The translations under genes and the position numbers were made by a program. Positions 50,151-58,507 of a stretch of 64,000 nucleotides of DNA are shown in pieces. Position 1 is the stretch's first letter; the number at the start of each line of letters is the position of its first letter. The notes under the pieces are model-generated. The model was not told the DNA's origin, did not search any database, and was given only the letters and a program-made list of their open reading frames with translations. The DNA is from Paenibacillus caseinilyticus (GTDB taxonomy: Bacteria; Bacillota; Bacilli; Paenibacillales; NBRC-103111): positions 248,001-312,000 of the forward strand of contig NZ_JAQAGY010000001.1 of assembly GCF_027533645.1 (NCBI RefSeq), read 5' to 3'.

Positions 50151-51272
50151 ATGTTCCCATCGCGTATCAAACCCAAAAAACGTATCACGCTCCGCAGCAC
50201 CGTCGTGTGCCTGGCTATCCTGGGAGCGGGAGCCGCCGCGTATGCCGGATATCTATTCCACCAGGCGGACAGGGCACTTCAGAGCATGTCCGTTGCTTCT
50301 TCTTCACCGCTCAAGACCGGCCTGCTCTCCGGGGAAGCCTCGGCCAGCGCGGCGAAGTGGAAACCGATGAGCTTCCTGCTGACCGGCGTGGACAGCCGCG
50401 GAGGCAGCGGGGGCAGCATGAATACGGATGTATTGATGCTGGTCACACTGAACCCCGACACGCGCAAAGCCACGGTCGTCTCCATTCCGAGGGACCTCGA
50501 GATGAAGCCGAAGGAGTTCGGGCTCTCGGCCCATAAAGCCAACTACTATTATGCCTACTACTACAATCAGGACAAAGATAGCGCCATTCCGAATACCAAA
50601 GAATTGTTCAGCGACATGTTCGGCCTGCCGATCGATTATATGGCGGCCATTGATTTCGACGGATTCCGGGATGTCGTCGACGAACTGGGCGGCATCGAAG
50701 CCTACGTCGACATGGATATGCGCTATGTGGACACCTGGGACGGCACCGACATCAACCTCAAACAGGGACAGCAGACACTGAACGGCAAGCAGACGCTGGA
50801 TTTCCTCCGGTACCGCAAGTCCAACCGCGGGACGGAAGAATCGTCCGACACCGCCCGCAATGAACGCCAGCAAAAAGTGCTCGATGAGCTGCTCGGCAAG
50901 ATGACCTCCTTCAGCGGGATCGCCGGCTGGGGCGGGATTCTCGAGATTGCCGGCAAGAGCGTCAAGACGGATATTCCGGCGGAGGAGCTGCGGAGGTTCA
51001 TCCTGTCCTTCCAGAAGCTGAAGCCCGACCAGATCGAATTCATCCATCTGAACGGCCGGTGGGACAGTCCGTACATTGTGCCGAAGGAAGAGGATCTCTC
51101 CGCGGCGATCGCTTCCCTGCGGACGCAGCTCGCGCTGCCTGCGGAGACTTCGACCGTCACAGGATCGACCTACAGCAAGCTCTACCAACGGTTCGGGATC
51201 GACAAGGCGGTCAAAATCAAGGAAACTGCCGAGACGGTGCCTGGAAGCAAGAATACAAGATCGTTCCGTTAA
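50151..51272 (+). CDS. LytR-CpsA-Psr (LCP) family wall-polymer transferase
   Basis: 373-aa membrane-anchored enzyme attaching teichoic acid or other polymers to peptidoglycan. Basic head, TM residues about 15-35, LCP domain from FLLTGVDSRGGSGGSMNTDVLMLVTLNP with Arg/Asp of the pyrophosphate site, SIPRDLEMKPKE, and GKQTLDFLRYRKSNRGTEESSDTARNERQQ. CAGGAGG before the ATG. Divergent from the lipoprotein-kinase operon; the shared 250-bp region holds the WalR-like box. Confidence 0.93.
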   Translation: MFPSRIKPKKRITLRSTVVCLAILGAGAAAYAGYLFHQADRALQSMSVASSSPLKTGLLSGEASASAAKWKPMSFLLTGVDSRGGSGGSMNTDVLMLVTLNPDTRKATVVSIPRDLEMKPKEFGLSAHKANYYYAYYYNQDKDSAIPNTKELFSDMFGLPIDYMAAIDFDGFRDVVDELGGIEAYVDMDMRYVDTWDGTDINLKQGQQTLNGKQTLDFLRYRKSNRGTEESSDTARNERQQKVLDELLGKMTSFSGIAGWGGILEIAGKSVKTDIPAEELRRFILSFQKLKPDQIEFIHLNGRWDSPYIVPKEEDLSAAIASLRTQLALPAETSTVTGSTYSKLYQRFGIDKAVKIKETAETVPGSKNTRSFR

Positions 51273-51292
51273 GTCGGAACGGTCTTTCTTTT
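51259..51292 (+). terminator. Terminator overlapping the LCP gene end
   Basis: GATCGTTCCG and CGGAACGGTC arms; the TAA stop is in the loop; TTTCTTTT follows. Confidence 0.8.
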
Positions 51293-51388
51293 GTGGGGGG
51301 CGTTCTCGTATACTGGATACGGAAGCAATCATCTTTCCTGCAATGAAGACTACGAACTTACGAACTCTAAAAGGAGATGGCGTGTATT

Positions 51389-51910
51389 ATGGCTGAGAAA
51401 ATGATCCGCAGGCTTGGCGATCCGGTGCTCCGCGAGAAATGCAGGCCGGTTCCGGGGATCACCCCGAGTGTACTGAAGCTGCTTGGCGACTTGAAGGAAA
51501 CGTTATATGCCGAACCCGGCCGGGCTGGGCTGGCCGCGCCGCAAATCGGGATTGCCAAACGGGTGGCGGTACTGGATATGGGCGAAGGCCTCATTGAACT
51601 GATCAACCCCGAGATTGTAGAGAAGTCCGGCGAACAGACCTCCTTCGAAGGCTGTCTCTCTCTGCCCAAGTTATACGGGAGCGTTAAGCGTGCGCAGACG
51701 GTCCGCGTGAAGACGCTGAACCGGGAGGGACAGGAAGTGTTCTTGGATGCCGAAGGGCATACGGCTGTATGCATGCAGCACGAGATCGACCATCTCGACG
51801 GGATTCTGTATATCGATTATGTAAAGGACGGGGAGCTCTTCAACGAAGAAACCGAGGAGAAGGTCTCGGTATGGGAGGCTATCCGCGAATCGCGTTCCGG
51901 TCAATTATAG
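51389..51910 (+). CDS. def: Peptide deformylase
   Basis: 173-aa Fe2+ enzyme removing the N-formyl group from nascent proteins. All three motifs are present: GLAAPQIGI, EGCLSLPKLYG and the HEIDHLDGIL metal site. The ATG at 51389 is 12 bases after AAGGAG; an ATG at 51377 directly abuts the same motif and is less likely. Length fits a type 1 enzyme. Strong terminator follows. Confidence 0.95.
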   Translation: MAEKMIRRLGDPVLREKCRPVPGITPSVLKLLGDLKETLYAEPGRAGLAAPQIGIAKRVAVLDMGEGLIELINPEIVEKSGEQTSFEGCLSLPKLYGSVKRAQTVRVKTLNREGQEVFLDAEGHTAVCMQHEIDHLDGILYIDYVKDGELFNEETEEKVSVWEAIRESRSGQL

Positions 51911-51911
51911 G

Positions 51912-51949
51912 CAGACAAAAGAGCGGCCCGTGTGCCGCTCTTTTGTCTG
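51912..51949. terminator. Bidirectional terminator after def
   Basis: 15-bp perfect arms CAGACAAAAGAGCGG/CCGCTCTTTTGTCTG with an 8-nt loop. Confidence 0.85.
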
Positions 51950-51997
51950 GGGGAGCTAGAAAAACTGAAAACCGCGGGCAGCCTGATGCAAAGCAAT

Positions 51998-52231
51998 CTA
52001 GAACCCTGAGGAGAAACGCTTCAGGTCTTCGATCAGCTCGGCATTCGGTTCCTTGGCTGCCGATCCTTCTTCCTGCCCTTCCTCTTCTTCAGAGGAGGAG
52101 GAAGAGAGACAGTCCAGCTTATCGATCAGCGACGCCGTCACGAACTCGGCGTTGACGCTGTAATGCTTCAGCAGCGCATTCAAGCGCTCCAGCTGCTGGT
52201 GGTTGTCCATGATCTCGTTAAGACGGCTCAT
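51998..52231 (-). CDS. Hypothetical acidic protein, 77 aa
   Basis: Soluble small protein: helical start SRLNEIMDNHQQLERLNALLKHY, then a run of five Ser and a Glu-rich linker (SSSSSEEEEGQEEG). Family unknown. AAGGAGGG precedes the ATG. Its start overlaps the stop of the 59-aa gene (ATGA), so the two are coupled. Confidence 0.7.
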   Translation of the reverse strand: MSRLNEIMDNHQQLERLNALLKHYSVNAEFVTASLIDKLDCLSSSSSEEEEGQEEGSAAKEPNAELIEDLKRFSSGF

Positions 52232-52407
52232 GACGTTTCCCTCCTTGACCGCGGCATCTCGCGCCGCTCGCTCTCCGGCGTATAGTCCTCCGCCTGGTCC
52301 TCTTCGTCTTGGTACTGCATGTATTCGTTCCATCTCTCGGCAGCCACCCCTTGGGGCAGCGAACGGCCAAGCTGTTCGCTTAACCGGCGAAATTGAATTC
52401 CGTCCAT
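52228..52407 (-). CDS. Hypothetical protein, 59 aa
   Basis: Short highly charged protein: MDGIQFRRLSEQLGRSLPQG, then AERWNEYMQYQDEEDQAEDY and a basic end. GGAGGAGGGG sits before the ATG and the stop overlaps the next ATG by four bases, both good signs of a real gene. No known family. Both members of the pair are small and charged with no TM, so a protein-binding partner role is possible. Confidence 0.7.
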   Translation of the reverse strand: MDGIQFRRLSEQLGRSLPQGVAAERWNEYMQYQDEEDQAEDYTPESERREMPRSRRETS

Positions 52408-52509
52408 GGCAGTTCCCCTCCTCCGATTCGCAGGATCTCTTCTAGCTTAACCGGACTGCCCTGTTCCTACCCTTCCCTCCGGCGGGGGGGTACTAGTAAA
52501 AAATAGTAC

Positions 52510-52538
52510 TTACCTGCCCCGCTTCCCTCCGTTACAAT
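52510..52538 (+). promoter_or_regulatory. Promoter of the DUF2339-like gene
   Basis: TTACCT, 17 bases, TACAAT, about 42 bases before the ATG. Confidence 0.6.
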
Positions 52539-52579
52539 CAAGGTGATTTGATGCTGCTGCCATGCGAGGAGGGATACCC

Positions 52580-53857
52580 ATGATGAAGGAAATGCTGCCG
52601 CAGCTGCGTATTCTGCACGCCGGCGCCGCCTGGCGGACAGCCGCCGTCCTGACGCTCTTGACCGGTTGGCTCGCTCTGGCATACCGCCTGATCCAGGGTA
52701 ATGAAAGTCTTCATCCTCCGGTACATGGCGCTTCTTTGCTCCTTTTTGTGCTGCTGTGGAATGCGGTCTGTCTTGGACTTGGCATCCGGTTCCGCTGGGC
52801 GGAATTGACGATGACCGCTTTCACCGGGACCTGGCTCCTCTTCCTGCTCTATTATCTGCAGACGCAGCTCTCGGAAGGGATGGACTGGAATGCGCCGCTC
52901 CGGCTGGCCTGGTCCATCTATGTATTCTATACCGCAGTCCTGTTCTTCGCCTCATGGTATACCCGGACGGATTACAGCGGCCTGAACCTGAAGCTCGGCG
53001 TACTGAACGGGTTTCTCCTCGGATTCTGGATGCTCGTCATCGGGCGGGACGGCCATCTGCTCCAATACACAATGCTGGCCATGGGCGGTATATACGTGCT
53101 GCTCTCGTTCGGCCTGTACCGGATCACACGCGAGCTTTCCACCCCCGTACTGACGAAGCTGTTCGGCGGCGGGGCGCTGCTCCTGCTGGCCTTCATCCGC
53201 ATCTGCCGCGAGATGGAGCTGCCTCCGCTGCTCCTGCTGACCTGCGGCGTACTGTTCTCGATGGGACTGCTAGCCGCCGGATGCCGGCTGAAGCTGGATC
53301 TGCTGCGCGGCGGTGCCATGGTGGTCTGGCTCTCCATCCTTCTATGCTGGTTCTGGATGGTGCTCGGCTCCCCATCCGGCTCCCCTGTGCTCCGGCCCGG
53401 TATTTGGCTGCTGCTTCTGGTCTCCGGGGTACTCTTGTGCCGCAGGGCGGGCTTTACGGGCATGCAGGAGGAAGACCGCAGAATTGTGAACGGAAGCCTG
53501 GTTCTGCTCAGCCATATTTGTCTCGGAGGTCTTACCGCTTCTATATTGCAGTCATGGACTACAGGCCTCTTCCTGCCCTTGGAGCTCGCTCTCTCGGCCG
53601 TATGGGGACTTCAAGCGCTGCTGCTGTTCCTCTGGGGCACGTGCCGCGGCCGCAAGCGGTTCCAGGCCTTCGGGTCGTTCGGGCTCATCTGCGTGTTCGT
53701 CAAGGCGCTGATGTTCGATCTGTCCGCCAGCGGTTTGCGGGAGAAGCTGCTCGTTCTCTTGGTTCTGGCGCTTGTCTCGCTGGCGGCTGCAGCCGTCAAC
53801 CACATATGCGGCCGCCGCTCTTACGGCTCCACCAGCGATGTGTCCCCTCCCTCCTAA
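52580..53857 (+). CDS. Polytopic membrane protein related to DUF2339
   Basis: 425-aa protein of about 12 TM segments with no soluble domain. The C-terminal region RFQAFGSFGLICVFVKALMFDLSASGLREKLLVLL matches the DUF2339 pattern (K-x-F-x-D-L). Function unknown. GGAGGG precedes the ATG. Its TAA stop is the first base pair of dispersed repeat B, so the repeat inserted or arose right at the gene end. Confidence 0.75.
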   Translation: MMKEMLPQLRILHAGAAWRTAAVLTLLTGWLALAYRLIQGNESLHPPVHGASLLLFVLLWNAVCLGLGIRFRWAELTMTAFTGTWLLFLLYYLQTQLSEGMDWNAPLRLAWSIYVFYTAVLFFASWYTRTDYSGLNLKLGVLNGFLLGFWMLVIGRDGHLLQYTMLAMGGIYVLLSFGLYRITRELSTPVLTKLFGGGALLLLAFIRICREMELPPLLLLTCGVLFSMGLLAAGCRLKLDLLRGGAMVVWLSILLCWFWMVLGSPSGSPVLRPGIWLLLLVSGVLLCRRAGFTGMQEEDRRIVNGSLVLLSHICLGGLTASILQSWTTGLFLPLELALSAVWGLQALLLFLWGTCRGRKRFQAFGSFGLICVFVKALMFDLSASGLREKLLVLLVLALVSLAAAAVNHICGRRSYGSTSDVSPPS

Positions 53858-53956
53858 CAAGATAAACGGCTTCGCTGTCCTTAAGGGACGATGAACGTTT
53901 ATAAGAAATACAAGATTACGGGATCGAGCTCTGGCGAGATAGAAATTCTAGTATTT
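53856..53956 (+). repeat. Dispersed intergenic repeat, copy B
   Basis: Begins at the stop codon of the DUF2339-like gene: AACAAGATAAACGGCTTCG, GTCCTTAAGGGACGATG, CGTTTATAAGAA, GGGATCGAGCTCTGGCGAG, AAATTCTAG. ATAAACG...CGTTTAT plus GTCC/GGAC fold as one stem. Nearly the same as copy C, more distant from copy A. Confidence 0.8.
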
Positions 53957-53957
53957 C

Positions 53958-54000
53958 AAAAAACCATCTTGGCAGAGGCCGAAGCCCCGCAAAGATGGTT
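53958..54000 (-). terminator. Terminator of the SufR-like gene
   Basis: AACCATCTT and AAGATGGTT arms with TTTTTT on the minus strand. Confidence 0.8.
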
Positions 54001-54002
54001 TC

Positions 54003-54656
54003 TTAGTTCTTACCGCCGGCCTGTGACAGCTGGCGGATTTCGTATGTGCATTTGCCCCCGCCTTTGGCCAGACACTCCGTCCTCTCGATCCGGGCTTGCG
54101 GGCCGAGCAGGCTTTGGAACATCGCCAGTTCGCAGGTGCAGGCATGATTATATTGATTGGCGACCTGAGCGATCGGACAATTGAATTCCTGAAGCAGAAA
54201 CGTTCCGTCTTCGTGCTGATCCAACTCCACCATATACCCGTTGGCATTCTGAATCTCGGCGAGTTCTCTCACCCGTTCGTCCCACGCTTTGGCGTCCATC
54301 CGATCCCGGTACCTGGCGATCAGCCGTTCCTTGCGCCGGTCGAAGAGAAAGTCGACTTGATCCGCTCCGGCCGTGAGCTCCAGCTCTTCCAGCAGATCCA
54401 TCGCCAAGTGCTGATACTTCTTCGGAAAAAGATCGTCGGCGGTGCCGGTTAAAGAATATAAATGCGCAGGCCGCCCCATCGCCTGGCGAACCAGCCTCGC
54501 TTCGATGAGCTGGTCCCGCTCCAAGGTATGCAGATGCCGCCGGACGGCCATTTCGGTAATGCCGAGTCCCTTTGCCATCTCCCCGGCACTAAGCGGGCCT
54601 TTGGTTTTGAGCATGGTCAGTATGACCCTGCGTGTGGATCCGTCTTCGGTCTTCAT
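54003..54656 (-). CDS. SufR-like iron-sulfur transcriptional regulator
   Basis: 217-aa repressor. N-terminal DeoR-type wHTH (STRRVILTMLKTKGPLSAGEMAKGLGITEMAVRRHLHTLERDQLIEAR). The C-terminal half has Cys residues arranged as FNCPIAQVANQYNHACTCELAMF and ERTECLAKGGGKC, the layout of the Fe-S cluster-binding SufR family that controls Fe-S assembly genes. The gene is autoregulated by a palindrome over its -10 (see 54722). Targets are not in the window. Confidence 0.87.
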   Translation of the reverse strand: MKTEDGSTRRVILTMLKTKGPLSAGEMAKGLGITEMAVRRHLHTLERDQLIEARLVRQAMGRPAHLYSLTGTADDLFPKKYQHLAMDLLEELELTAGADQVDFLFDRRKERLIARYRDRMDAKAWDERVRELAEIQNANGYMVELDQHEDGTFLLQEFNCPIAQVANQYNHACTCELAMFQSLLGPQARIERTECLAKGGGKCTYEIRQLSQAGGKN

Positions 54657-54721
54657 GCGGTCTCACCGTCCTTCTAGCAGCCAGCCGCCTATCGTTGCGC
54701 GGCTCTTCTTGTACCGTATGA

Positions 54722-54758
54722 ATACATTTATTGTATACGAAATCCATCAATAAGTAAA
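54722..54758 (-). promoter_or_regulatory. Promoter and palindrome of the SufR-like gene
   Basis: Minus strand TTTACT (54758-54753), 17 bases, TACAAT (54735-54730); the -10 lies inside the inverted repeat ATACA-TTTAT-TGTAT (54722-54736). Confidence 0.55.
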
Positions 54759-54969
54759 TTAACATACTACTATGTATATAAAGCCTGCCCGGTAAGGCCT
54801 GCCCATACAGGTTGAACGGCTCCATCGTCCTTTCATCTATTAAATTAAAAAAGCCGTCCTCGAAGGGACAGCTCGCATGACATGGGTGTGGATTCAACCT
54901 CTATTTGCCGCCGTGCGCCGCGTGAACACTGGGTATCGGTTGCTCTTATCCGGTTAAATGACTTTCTTG
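54759..54969. other. Intergenic region upstream of the SufR-like gene
   Basis: About 210 bases. Holds the terminator of the DUF86 unit (54847-54873, minus strand: AGCTGTCC/GGACGGCT then TTTTTT). No ORF or RNA motif recognised. Confidence 0.5.
54847..54873 (-). terminator. Terminator of the thiD operon
   Basis: AGCTGTCC and GGACGGCT arms (one mismatch), 6-nt loop, six T on the minus strand; about 100 bases after the DUF86 stop. Confidence 0.65.
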
Positions 54970-55407
54970 CTAAATAACTTCCTTGCGGATGAACGCCGGC
55001 ACCCGCTCTGCGAACGCCTCAAGTCTCTGTGGAAGCCTCGGGACCATCGGATGAAGCCCGCTGCGTTCCAAGGAGGTGTATTCCTGGGTCAGCGTCCGCC
55101 GCAGGCCTACAAGCTCCCGCAGCACTCCCGCCGTTGACGCTTCGATTACGCCTTCCCCCGCCAGGATGTCCACGATATCCTCATACGAGCTCGCATCGCG
55201 CATCATGAAGGCGTCGATCAGCAGGCTCCCGACGTCCGTAACCGTCTCGATGGCAAGAATCAGCGTCCGCTCCTGCGCCAAGTGGAGCAGCAGACCCGGT
55301 TCCGCCGCCTCCGCCGCCCAAGCTGCTTCCAGCTCTCTGCAGGCCTTAGTCAAAGCGGGAATGAACGCGAGACGCACATCGATTTGCTCGTGATTTACAT
55401 AGTACAT
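54970..55407 (-). CDS. HepT-like DUF86 protein (YutE-like), catalytic His missing
   Basis: 145-aa helical protein of the DUF86 family (HepT toxin nuclease relatives; B. subtilis YutE). ILAIETVTDVGSLLIDAFMM and SYEDIVDILAGEGVI fit the family. The HepT catalytic RX4HXY motif is RRTLTQEY here, so His is Gln. There is no MNT partner gene. It probably acts as a non-toxin nucleotide-binding or scaffolding protein. It starts 4 bases after the 35-aa peptide stop. Confidence 0.8.
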   Translation of the reverse strand: MYYVNHEQIDVRLAFIPALTKACRELEAAWAAEAAEPGLLLHLAQERTLILAIETVTDVGSLLIDAFMMRDASSYEDIVDILAGEGVIEASTAGVLRELVGLRRTLTQEYTSLERSGLHPMVPRLPQRLEAFAERVPAFIRKEVI

Positions 55408-55411
55408 GACT

Positions 55412-55519
55412 TTATCCCCGTTTCTTCTTTTTCCAGCGGGACCAGAGGATCACGGCCGGGAATGCGAGAAATAGCAGCACAATCAGCAGGACGGCCTGCA
55501 TCAAATATTCATAGCTCAT
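55412..55519 (-). CDS. 35-aa single-pass membrane peptide
   Basis: Sequence [34 protein letters not shown]: one hydrophobic segment then a basic tail. Its ATG overlaps the thiD stop (ATGA) and its stop is 4 bases before the DUF86 ATG. AAGGAG stands about 13 bases before the ATG. Translationally coupled, function unknown. Confidence 0.7.
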   Translation of the reverse strand: MSYEYLMQAVLLIVLLFLAFPAVILWSRWKKKKRG

Positions 55520-56361
55520 GGTGTCGAAGGCTCCTTCTGTAAATGTACTCCGCTGTCCAGCGCCTTACCATGCCTGGAGTGGGCCCAGTGGTTCGTCGGC
55601 CCGTGCCCGCCGCCGATGCCGAGTTCGTGCCGGATGGCCAGCGTAATGAACGTCTTGGCTGTATGCGCCGCTTCGAGCAGCGGCTTGCCCTTGGCGAGTT
55701 CGGCGCACAGCGCTGCCGAGAACGTACAGCCTGTCCCGTGCGTGTGCCGCGTCTCATAGCGCTGCGCGCTCAGCAGATGGAACGAATCGCCGTCATACAG
55801 CACATCGGTCGGGGCTCCTTCGTAGTGCCCGCCCTTGACGATGGCGGCTCCCGCCCCCAGCTCCTTCACGATCCGGACAGCCGCCCGCTTCATATCGTCC
55901 AGCGTAGAGAGCTTCAGGCCCGTGATCACTTCGGCTTCCGGCAGGTTCGGCGTGACGACGGCCGCCAGCGGCAGCAGCTTCTCCCGCAGCGCTTCCTGCG
56001 CGCTCTCGGCAAGCAGCGGGGCCCCGCCCTTCGCCACCATCACGGGGTCGACGACCAGACGGGTCAGCCCGGCCTTCGTGAGACAATCCGCCACCAGCTC
56101 GATCACCTGCGGCTGGGAGAGCATGCCCGTCTTCGCCGCATCGGCTCCAAGGTCGGACAAGACCGCAAGAATCTGCCGCTCGATGCCTTCAAGCGGAATA
56201 TCGTAGATGCCGTGCACGCCCAGCGTATTCTGGGCGGTTACGGCCGTGACGGCGGACATACCGAACACGTCCAGCATCTGGAACGTCTTGAGATCGGCCT
56301 GGATGCCGGCGCCTCCCCCGCTGTCGGAGCCGGCAATCGTTAATGCTTTGTACAACGTCAT
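55516..56361 (-). CDS. thiD: Hydroxymethylpyrimidine/phosphomethylpyrimidine kinase
   Basis: 281-aa ribokinase-fold enzyme of thiamine pyrimidine synthesis: [42 protein letters not shown] and the catalytic-base motif in [20 protein letters not shown] before the ATG. Has a good sigma-A promoter on the minus strand and is divergent from tenI. The next two genes (35-aa peptide, DUF86) follow by overlap. Confidence 0.95.
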   Translation of the reverse strand: MTLYKALTIAGSDSGGGAGIQADLKTFQMLDVFGMSAVTAVTAQNTLGVHGIYDIPLEGIERQILAVLSDLGADAAKTGMLSQPQVIELVADCLTKAGLTRLVVDPVMVAKGGAPLLAESAQEALREKLLPLAAVVTPNLPEAEVITGLKLSTLDDMKRAAVRIVKELGAGAAIVKGGHYEGAPTDVLYDGDSFHLLSAQRYETRHTHGTGCTFSAALCAELAKGKPLLEAAHTAKTFITLAIRHELGIGGGHGPTNHWAHSRHGKALDSGVHLQKEPSTP

Positions 56362-56415
56362 GAGAATCCTCTCCTTCGGGTGCTGCGGTCGTTCGTCCTT
56401 CTATTCTTCCTCCTC

Positions 56416-56444
56416 AGTGTAGTACGCCCCCGCAGACCCGTCAA
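56416..56444 (-). promoter_or_regulatory. Promoter of thiD
   Basis: TTGACG, 17 bases, TACACT on the minus strand. Confidence 0.7.
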
Positions 56445-56507
56445 GGCGCCCGCCATGCGGGGATAGAACGCTTCCGTGATCATTTTATGACAAGTGGGGC
56501 AAACGCT

Positions 56508-56536
56508 TTGACGCTCACCAGGCATAGGGGTATGAT
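56508..56536 (+). promoter_or_regulatory. Promoter of tenI-thiO with long leader
   Basis: TTGACG, 17 bases, TATGAT. About 130 bases of leader follow, containing the palindrome GCCTCTTAAGAGGC flanked by GCGC/GCGC. No TPP-riboswitch core (CUGAGA) was found. Confidence 0.65.
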
Positions 56537-56671
56537 GAGAATACCATTTCTTGCAGGGTGAAGTCGCGCCGGCTGCCTCTTAAGAGGCAACGCGCTTGCT
56601 TAAACGGTGCAAGTTGTCTTTCTTATTCTTCTATTACCTATACCGAGTATAGAAAGGGTTCGATTCGAGCC

Positions 56672-57352
56672 ATGTCCACCAGCGACTTATCCGACCTTCG
56701 CCCCTCTCCGAGAATCCATGCCCTCCATGTGCTCACCACCGGCAGGCTGGAGCTCGAAGACATCGTCTCCATTCTTGGCAGCTCATCTGCCGGGATGATC
56801 GATATGCTCCATATCCGGGAGAAACACCGCAGCGCGCATGAGCTCGCCGTGTGGTACAAGCGGCTGAAGCCGCTGCTGCCGCAGGGCTCGGAGCTGGCCG
56901 TCAACGACCGCCTGGATGCGGCCCTCTCCGTCCGCGCCGATGCCGTGCAGCTGACCGGCGCCTCGCTCTCCCCGGCCGAAGCCCGGGAACTGGCCCCGCC
57001 TGGAACCCTGCGGATCGGCAGCTCCGTGCATAGTCCGGCCGAAGCGGTGCTTGCCGCAGGGCTCGGAGCCGACTTCGTGCTGTACGGGCACGTATACGAG
57101 ACCGGTTCCAAGCCCGGGCTGGCCCCGCGGGGACTGCAGGCGCTGGCGGATACCGTCGAGGCCTCCCCCGTGCCCGTCATAGCCATTGGCGGCATAGATC
57201 CGGAACGGGTCGATGAGGTGCTGTCTACCGGAGCCGCCGGCATAGCCGTGCTGTCCTCGGTATTCGGCCATCCCGACCCTGCCGCCCAGCTGCGCGCCTA
57301 CCGGGACCGGCTCGACCGGACTACGCATACGCCCAGGAAAGGATGGATCTAG
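56672..57352 (+). CDS. tenI: TenI/ThiE-family thiamine-phosphate synthase or thiazole tautomerase
   Basis: 226-aa TIM-barrel protein: ALHVLTTGRLELEDI, MLHIREKHRSAHEL, AVNDRLDAALSVRADAVQLTG, GSSVHSPAEAVLAAGLGADFVLYGHVYET and VIAIGGIDPERV. It lacks the GPIFPT motif of ThiE (YGHVYETGSKPG instead), as TenI does, so thiazole tautomerase is more likely. Followed by thiO with 3 bases between, as in Bacillus tenA-tenI-thiO-thiS-thiG, but thiS and thiG are absent here. Confidence 0.85.
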   Translation: MSTSDLSDLRPSPRIHALHVLTTGRLELEDIVSILGSSSAGMIDMLHIREKHRSAHELAVWYKRLKPLLPQGSELAVNDRLDAALSVRADAVQLTGASLSPAEARELAPPGTLRIGSSVHSPAEAVLAAGLGADFVLYGHVYETGSKPGLAPRGLQALADTVEASPVPVIAIGGIDPERVDEVLSTGAAGIAVLSSVFGHPDPAAQLRAYRDRLDRTTHTPRKGWI

Positions 57353-57355
57353 ACC

Positions 57356-58507
57356 ATGATGACGAAGATGAGATCAACACATCAAGGCCGCCCGTCAGCC
57401 CTCATCATAGGAGGCGGCGTGATCGGCTGCGCCGCCGCTTACGAGCTAGGCGAAGCCGGCTTCGCCTGCACGGTGCTAGACAAGGCAACGCTGGGGAGCG
57501 AGGCCTCCACCGCTGCGGCCGGGATGCTCGGCGCCCAGGTGGAGACGCATCGTCCCGGCCCGTTCTACGAACTGTGCCGGATCAGCCAGGGGATGTACAA
57601 GTCGTGGACGGACCGGCTGGAGGAGACCGGAGGCGTGTCCACCGAGTATATCCCGCACGGCATCCTGCGAGCGGCCCTCACCGAAGCCGACGAGCTCGAG
57701 CTCCGGGGCCGGCTCTCCTGGATCCGTGACGCGCGCTGGTGCACGCCCGGGGAACTCCGGGAGCTGGAGCCCGAGATCTCCCCGGCCGTCCGGGGCGGCC
57801 TGCATTTCCCTGCCGACCACCAGGTGCACCCGGTCGCGCTCGCCCGGTCCTTGAAGGCGGCCCTGCAGCGGCAGGGCTGTACGATCCGGGAAGAGACGCC
57901 GGTCTTCCGGCTGCTCCGGGAGCAGGCAGGCGGCCGTATCACGGGAGTGCAGACCGCAGAAGGCCCGTTCTATGCCGATGTAGTCGTGCTCGCAGCGGGG
58001 GCATGGAGTGCCGCGCTGACCGAACCGCTCGGCCTGACGCTGCCCATGTTCCCGGTGAAGGGTCAATGCATCTCTGTGAGGCCGCAGGCCCCCCTTACCC
58101 GAGCGACGCTGTTCACGCAGGGCTGCTATATCGTCCCGAAGGCGGACGGCACCTGCCTGATCGGAGCCACGCAGGTGGAAGCCGGCTTCGACAAGCGCTC
58201 GTCAGCCGCCGTCGTCGGCGAACTGCACGGCAAAGCCGCGGCACTGCTGCCGCGGCTCTCCGATGCCGAATTCCTCTCTACCTGGGCCGGCCTGCGTCCA
58301 GGCACCCGCGACGGCCTGCCGTTCATGGGCATCTGGGAGGAGGCCCCGGGCCTGATCTTCGCTACCGGCCATTACCGCAACGGTATCCTGCTTGCGCCTG
58401 CGGCCGGACGGATCGTCCGCCAGCTGGCCGAAGGCGAAGCGCCGCTGCTCGATCTCGCCCCGTTCGCTGTGGACCGCACCGCAGCCCAGCCCGCTCCAGT
58501 CCTATGA
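57356..58507 (+). CDS. thiO: Glycine oxidase
   Basis: 383-aa FAD amine oxidase making iminoglycine for the thiazole ring. Dinucleotide motif ALIIGGGVIGCAAAYELGEAG, GSEASTAAAGMLGAQVE, and C-terminal STWAGLRPGTRDGLPFMG with ATGHYRNGILLAPAAG. AAAGGA is about 12 bases from the ATG. The 3' end overlaps the convergent TPR gene by 6 bases. Operon truncated: no thiSGF follows. Confidence 0.93.
   Translation: MMTKMRSTHQGRPSALIIGGGVIGCAAAYELGEAGFACTVLDKATLGSEASTAAAGMLGAQVETHRPGPFYELCRISQGMYKSWTDRLEETGGVSTEYIPHGILRAALTEADELELRGRLSWIRDARWCTPGELRELEPEISPAVRGGLHFPADHQVHPVALARSLKAALQRQGCTIREETPVFRLLREQAGGRITGVQTAEGPFYADVVVLAAGAWSAALTEPLGLTLPMFPVKGQCISVRPQAPLTRATLFTQGCYIVPKADGTCLIGATQVEAGFDKRSSAAVVGELHGKAAALLPRLSDAEFLSTWAGLRPGTRDGLPFMGIWEEAPGLIFATGHYRNGILLAPAAGRIVRQLAEGEAPLLDLAPFAVDRTAAQPAPVL

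Noticed and set aside
54790-54860. Possible fourth copy of the dispersed repeat (GAACGGCTCC, TCGTCC)
   Set aside because: Only two short words agree and the ATAAACG stem and right half are missing.
56537-56671. TPP riboswitch before tenI
   Set aside because: No CUGAGA or other core element visible in the leader.
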